Shown piece by piece: positions 13,616 to 16,775 of a stretch of DNA of 16,775 bases. How positions within the stretch are numbered: the first letter of the stretch is position 1; each line of letters starts with the position of its first letter. Position numbers and translations under genes: made by a program. The stretch lies in NCBI GenBank assembly GCA_905212515.1, contig CAJMEU010000050.1, positions 1-16,775 on the forward strand, in the 5' to 3' direction. The notes under the pieces were generated by a model. The model was not told the origin of the DNA, did no database searches, and was given only the letters and a program-made list of their open reading frames with translations. Source of the DNA: an uncultured Oscillospiraceae bacterium. GTDB taxonomy: Bacteria > Bacillota > Clostridia > Oscillospirales > Ruminococcaceae.

Positions 13616-13646
13616 GATAAACGCTCCTTTTTGCATTGATGATTTC

Positions 13647-13675
13647 AAAAAACGCAGGCGCCGTGGGCGCCTGCG
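13647..13675 (-). terminator. Rho-independent terminator between GH2 and the symporter
   Basis: In minus-strand RNA, CGCAGGCGCC and GGCGCCTGCG (10 bp, 3-base loop) are followed by six T. It lies 13 bases after the GH2 stop and about 31 bases before the symporter start. Confidence 0.9.
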
Positions 13676-13687
13676 CTCACACCCGGA

Positions 13688-15904
13688 TTACTTTCTGATC
13701 TTGGTCAGAATATTGTTCACATAGGCCTTGGCCTCGGCAGGCACTTTTTTGCCCATCATTTTCATCAGGTCTTCCAGCTTCATGGCGCGTACCATTTTCA
13801 GCATGCCGCCCATGCTTTTGCCCATGTTCATGCCCATGCTGCCGGCCATTTTGCCCATCAGTTCCTGGATCACTTTGCCGGCCTCGGGGTGGTCCATCAG
13901 GTCGCCCAGCTTGTCGCGGATGGAGAAGAAGCCCTCGGGGAACTCCAGCGCCACCGCCTGGCCCAGCTCGTCGAACCAGTTGCCGGCCTCGCCCTGCTCC
14001 TGGGGCAGCACGTAGCTTTGGTTCGGCTCGGCCACGCCGTTCAGGGTGATGCTGTCCTCCGGCGCGCCGTCAGCTTTGGCCGTCACGGTGTTGGCGCCCT
14101 CGGCCAGGGGCACGTCCCGGAACACACAGGCGTGGTCCGCGGCCTGGGCCGTACCCACCTCGGCGCCGTTCACCAGCAGCGTCACGCTGGGGCAGTTGGT
14201 GTACACGGTCACGTCGCGCTGGCCCGGCGCGCGGTCGGCAAAGCGGGCGCCGCACACGTGCACCATGGGCTCGCACGTCCAGTAAGCTTTGTAAATGAAG
14301 AAGCTGTCCTTCTTGGTCTGGCGGTCATAGGTCACCAGGCCCTTGTTGTTGCGGCCCTGGCAGCCGCCCTCGTCGCGGGCGTCGGCGGCAAAGTCGAACA
14401 TGTTCCACACGTGGGTGCTCCACAGATAGGGGCGGGTGGCGAAGGTTTTCAGCATCTCATGATGGTAATAGGCCTGGTATTCCTCGGTGTAGTCGTGGTT
14501 TTCGGGCTTGGCGGAATGCCAGGTCAGAATGGCCTCGGCGCCGTACTCGGACACACCCAGGGGCCGGTCGGGGTTTTTCTGGTGGAACTCATCCAGCCAG
14601 GGGCCGTTCTCCGCCACGTCGCCGGCGTACCAGCCGAAGTAGTGGTTGTAGCTCAGCACGTCGGTGATGTACACGTGCTCAGAATCCATGGGCACCATGG
14701 ATACCTGGGCCATGGTGGTCAGGCGGCTGGGATCCAGCTTTTTCACCAGGGCGTTCAATTCGCACAAATTGCGGTACAGCGGCTCGGTCTCGCCGCCGAT
14801 GGTGATCTCGTTGGAAATACCCCAGAAGAAGATGGAGGGATGGTTGTAGTTCTGGGCCACCAGCTCGGTCATCTGGGACAGGGTGTTCTCCTTGGCGTCC
14901 TCGCCCTCGCGGAACAGGCTGATAAAGGGGATCTCCGCCCACAGCACCATGCCGGCGGCGTCGCAGATGTCATAGAAGTGCTGGGCGTGCTCGTAGTGTG
15001 ACACGCGGATGGTGGTGGCGCCCACTTCTTTGATCAGCGCCAGGTCCTGCTCGTGGTCGGCGTCGCTGATGGCCCAGCCTTTGTCCAGCCGGTCCTGATG
15101 GCGGGAAACGCCGTGCAGGGGATAGCTTTTGCCGTTCAGGTAGAAGCCGCGCTCCGGGTCCACGTGGAAGCCGCGGTAGCCGTACTGCACGCACACGGCG
15201 TCACATACGGCGCCGTCCTTTTCCAGGCGCAGTTCGGCGGTGTACAGGTAAGGGTCGGCCAGGCCGTTCCACAAATGGGGGTTTTCCACATCGAAAATCA
15301 GCACGGTGTGGCCTTCGGCGGGGGCCTGCTCGGTGGTCACAACGGCGCCGTCCGCATCCTTCAGCTCGCACACCACGGTGCAGCCCTCAGCGTTCACCGG
15401 GAAGGCGTCGACGCGCGTTTTGCCCGCCGCGTGGGGCGTCACGAACACGCCGCTGGTGCCGTTTTTCAGCAGATCGAAGTGGGCGGGCTCGGCCTCGATG
15501 AAGCTGACGTTGCGGTACAGGCCGCCGTAGAAGGTGAAGTCGGCCTGTTGGGGATACACGTCGCACTCCTCGTTGGTCACATCCACCACCAGCTCATTGC
15601 CCTCGGCCTTCATGGCGCCGGTCAGCTCAAAGCGGAAGGTGGAGAAGCCGCCCTTGTGGGTGCCCAGCTCGGTGCCGTTGCAGCTCACGGTGGCCACGTG
15701 GTTGGCGGCCTCGAACTGGATATACTGCCGCTTGCCGGCCGTGGGGGCGGGTAGGGCGATCTTATACGTGGCGTGGCCGCGCCAGTAGTCGCTTCCGCCG
15801 TCCTGGCCGTCCAGGGCGTTCCAGGTGTGGGGCAGCGCCACCTGGGCAAAGTCTTCGCCGCTTTTGGCGAACAGGGCGGTTTTCAAAATAGTCTGTGTGC
15901 GCAT
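13688..15904 (-). CDS. Glycoside hydrolase family 2 (beta-galactosidase/beta-glucuronidase type)
   Basis: A 738-aa intracellular exo-glycosidase with no signal peptide. Order: sugar-binding jelly-roll (about 20-150, including LPHTWNALD and YGGLYR), immunoglobulin-like domain (150-245), then a TIM barrel (about 248-545). Acid/base Glu366 is in WGISNE and the nucleophile Glu453 in VSEYGAE. NNKGLVTYDR (519-528) contains the N-x-K-G arrangement that contacts the uronate carboxylate in beta-glucuronidases, but several GH2 beta-galactosidases have a similar NDKG, so specificity is open. A Big-type domain (545-625) and an unusual Met-rich tail (640-738) follow. The start at 15904 (MRTQ) has AAGGAAGG 11 bases upstream and begins the family domain. 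The same frame continues upstream into the GH3 gene without a stop, giving a fused frame from 13688 past 16726 that is probably not the native protein. Confidence 0.85.
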   Translation of the reverse strand: MRTQTILKTALFAKSGEDFAQVALPHTWNALDGQDGGSDYWRGHATYKIALPAPTAGKRQYIQFEAANHVATVSCNGTELGTHKGGFSTFRFELTGAMKAEGNELVVDVTNEECDVYPQQADFTFYGGLYRNVSFIEAEPAHFDLLKNGTSGVFVTPHAAGKTRVDAFPVNAEGCTVVCELKDADGAVVTTEQAPAEGHTVLIFDVENPHLWNGLADPYLYTAELRLEKDGAVCDAVCVQYGYRGFHVDPERGFYLNGKSYPLHGVSRHQDRLDKGWAISDADHEQDLALIKEVGATTIRVSHYEHAQHFYDICDAAGMVLWAEIPFISLFREGEDAKENTLSQMTELVAQNYNHPSIFFWGISNEITIGGETEPLYRNLCELNALVKKLDPSRLTTMAQVSMVPMDSEHVYITDVLSYNHYFGWYAGDVAENGPWLDEFHQKNPDRPLGVSEYGAEAILTWHSAKPENHDYTEEYQAYYHHEMLKTFATRPYLWSTHVWNMFDFAADARDEGGCQGRNNKGLVTYDRQTKKDSFFIYKAYWTCEPMVHVCGARFADRAPGQRDVTVYTNCPSVTLLVNGAEVGTAQAADHACVFRDVPLAEGANTVTAKADGAPEDSITLNGVAEPNQSYVLPQEQGEAGNWFDELGQAVALEFPEGFFSIRDKLGDLMDHPEAGKVIQELMGKMAGSMGMNMGKSMGGMLKMVRAMKLEDLMKMMGKKVPAEAKAYVNNILTKIRK

Positions 15905-15926
15905 TGTTTGTTCATCCTTCCTTCTC

Positions 15927-16775
15927 TCAGTCTGCTTTTTCTCCAATATCGCACCGCCGCCCGCCGGGCGGGGCCCCGCGGGCCCCGCGGGCGCACACAA
16001 AAATGTGTGCCCCAAGCCGCCGAACGCAACCCACCGGTCGGTGGCCTCCAAAGCGCGCTCCGCGCACCGTTTTTCCACCAGGGCGTCCAGGGTGTCCTCG
16101 TTGGCGTCGTAGGCGTTGATGTAGGTGCGCGCCTGGGGCACATCCGCCAGCAGGAAGGGGTGGCTCACGCTGGCCACCACCACCGGCAGCTCGTGCACAT
16201 ACCAGGGAATCTCGCCGCCGCCCTTGCTCATGGCCCAGGCCACGCGCTCGGCGGTCTGGCCCGTGCCGTTCACCTCGCCCAGCGTCAGCACCAGGTCCTG
16301 CTGGGCCACGAAATCGGCAATGGGCGTTTTGCCGGCAAAGTAGGTCATCAGCGCCTGCATCATGCCGGCGCCCGCGTCCGGCGCTTCGCCCTTGGCGGCG
16401 GCTTCGGCGGCTTTGGCCGCCGCTTCGCGCTGCAGCTTCTGCACCGGGTCCTCGTAAATGGTCACTGTAAAGCCCCGGGCCTCCAGGCGCTGTTTCACCT
16501 TATCGGCCGTAGTAGGGCCCTTGCCGCCCTTCATCAGGGCGAAGATACCGCCGCCCGCCGCACCTTTGGCAGGCACGATCAGGATGCGCCTGTACTTTTC
16601 CGGCGTCAGGGGGAACACGTCCTCCTTGCTCTTCACAAGGGTCACGGACTTTTCGCTCACCTCGCGGGCCATGGCCTTGTGTTCGGCGCAGCCCACGGTC
16701 TTCTCCACGTCCTCGCGGGGCGGCATGATCTCGGTGGGCGCCTTCTTGTGCAGGCCCAGGCATGCATTCAGGCCC
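15927..16775 (-). CDS. Glycoside hydrolase family 3, C-terminal part (5' end outside window, frameshift near the end)
   Basis: About 280 residues of a GH3 C-terminal domain continue beyond the right edge of the window, so the catalytic barrel is not seen. The first visible residues are GLNACLGLHKKAP, followed by EVSEKSVTLVKSKEDVFPLTP (the post-barrel segment of GH3) and VVVASVSHPFLLADVPQARTYINAYDANEDTLDALVEK, the closing strand-helix unit seen in NagZ-like and beta-glucosidase GH3 enzymes. It would remove terminal beta-linked sugars. After VEK the family ending (usually F-G-G-x-SPVDAFCG-LWDT-L) appears in two frames: FGGHRPV in one and VAFGGLGHTFL in the other. This suggests a lost base in an A5 run (16070-16074) and an extra base about 50 bases later. 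In the shifted frame a TGA occurs at 15927-15929, 22 bases before GH2. A real defect and a sequencing error are both possible. Confidence 0.7.

Noticed and set aside
13688..16726. A single native 1012-aa GH3-GH2 fusion enzyme
   Set aside because: A good ribosome binding site and the natural GH2 N-terminus occur at 15904, and the linker is GC-rich junk-like sequence. The GH3 ending shows signs of indels. Two genes are the simpler reading.
1..16775. CRISPR arrays, tRNA or rRNA genes, riboswitches
   Set aside because: I saw no regularly spaced direct repeats, no tRNA cloverleaf or conserved TpsiC segment and no recognisable aptamer core by eye. A covariance-model scan would be needed to exclude small RNAs.

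Overview
The window is mostly high-GC DNA with Shine-Dalgarno-led, tightly packed genes, rho-independent terminators with short loops, and families typical of gut Clostridia (GPH symporters, GH2/GH3 glycosidases, an M20D amidohydrolase, Vat/CatB-type acetyltransferase). I infer a high-GC Oscillospiraceae/Ruminococcaceae-like Firmicute; no rRNA or other marker is present to prove this. An AT-rich island of about 1.3 kb (about 8790-10119) differs sharply in composition from its surroundings.

Left block (1-7073). A minus-strand pair, M20 amidohydrolase then an MFS carrier, is transcribed away from a divergent regulator (2785-4107). That regulator is followed by a GPH/MelB-type symporter (4247-5638) and by a second, paralogous regulator (5769-7073). 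Both regulators have the same plan: an N-terminal PrpR_N-like sensing region, a degenerate GGDEF-like middle and a C-terminal winged helix. A 25-bp palindrome occurs twice, once in the divergent promoter region (2627-2651) and once just upstream of the GPH promoter (4157-4181). This suggests that one regulator controls the hydrolase/MFS pair, itself and the symporter. A different 25-bp palindrome (7149-7173) lies after the second regulator.

Middle block (7149-10153). An orphan type IV prepilin-like protein (7200-8045) is followed by a Vat/CatB-type acetyltransferase (8125-8775). Next comes the AT-rich island, with an XRE regulator that has two membrane helices and a coupled 59-aa membrane protein. 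The island has matching 10-bp inverted repeats near its ends and appears to have split a bidirectional terminator shared by the acetyltransferase and the convergent kinase gene. No transposase or integrase is visible in it.

Right block (10154-16775, all minus strand, so read from right to left). It holds a GH3 glycosidase (5' end outside the window), a GH2 glycosidase, a terminator, a second GPH symporter, then a HAD hydrolase with its own promoter and a 2-keto-3-deoxygluconate-type kinase. Together they look like a pathway for importing a beta-linked glycoside (possibly a uronide), hydrolysing it and phosphorylating the product. The GH3 C-terminus reads in two different frames and is joined without a stop codon to GH2, pointing to a frameshift or a sequence error.
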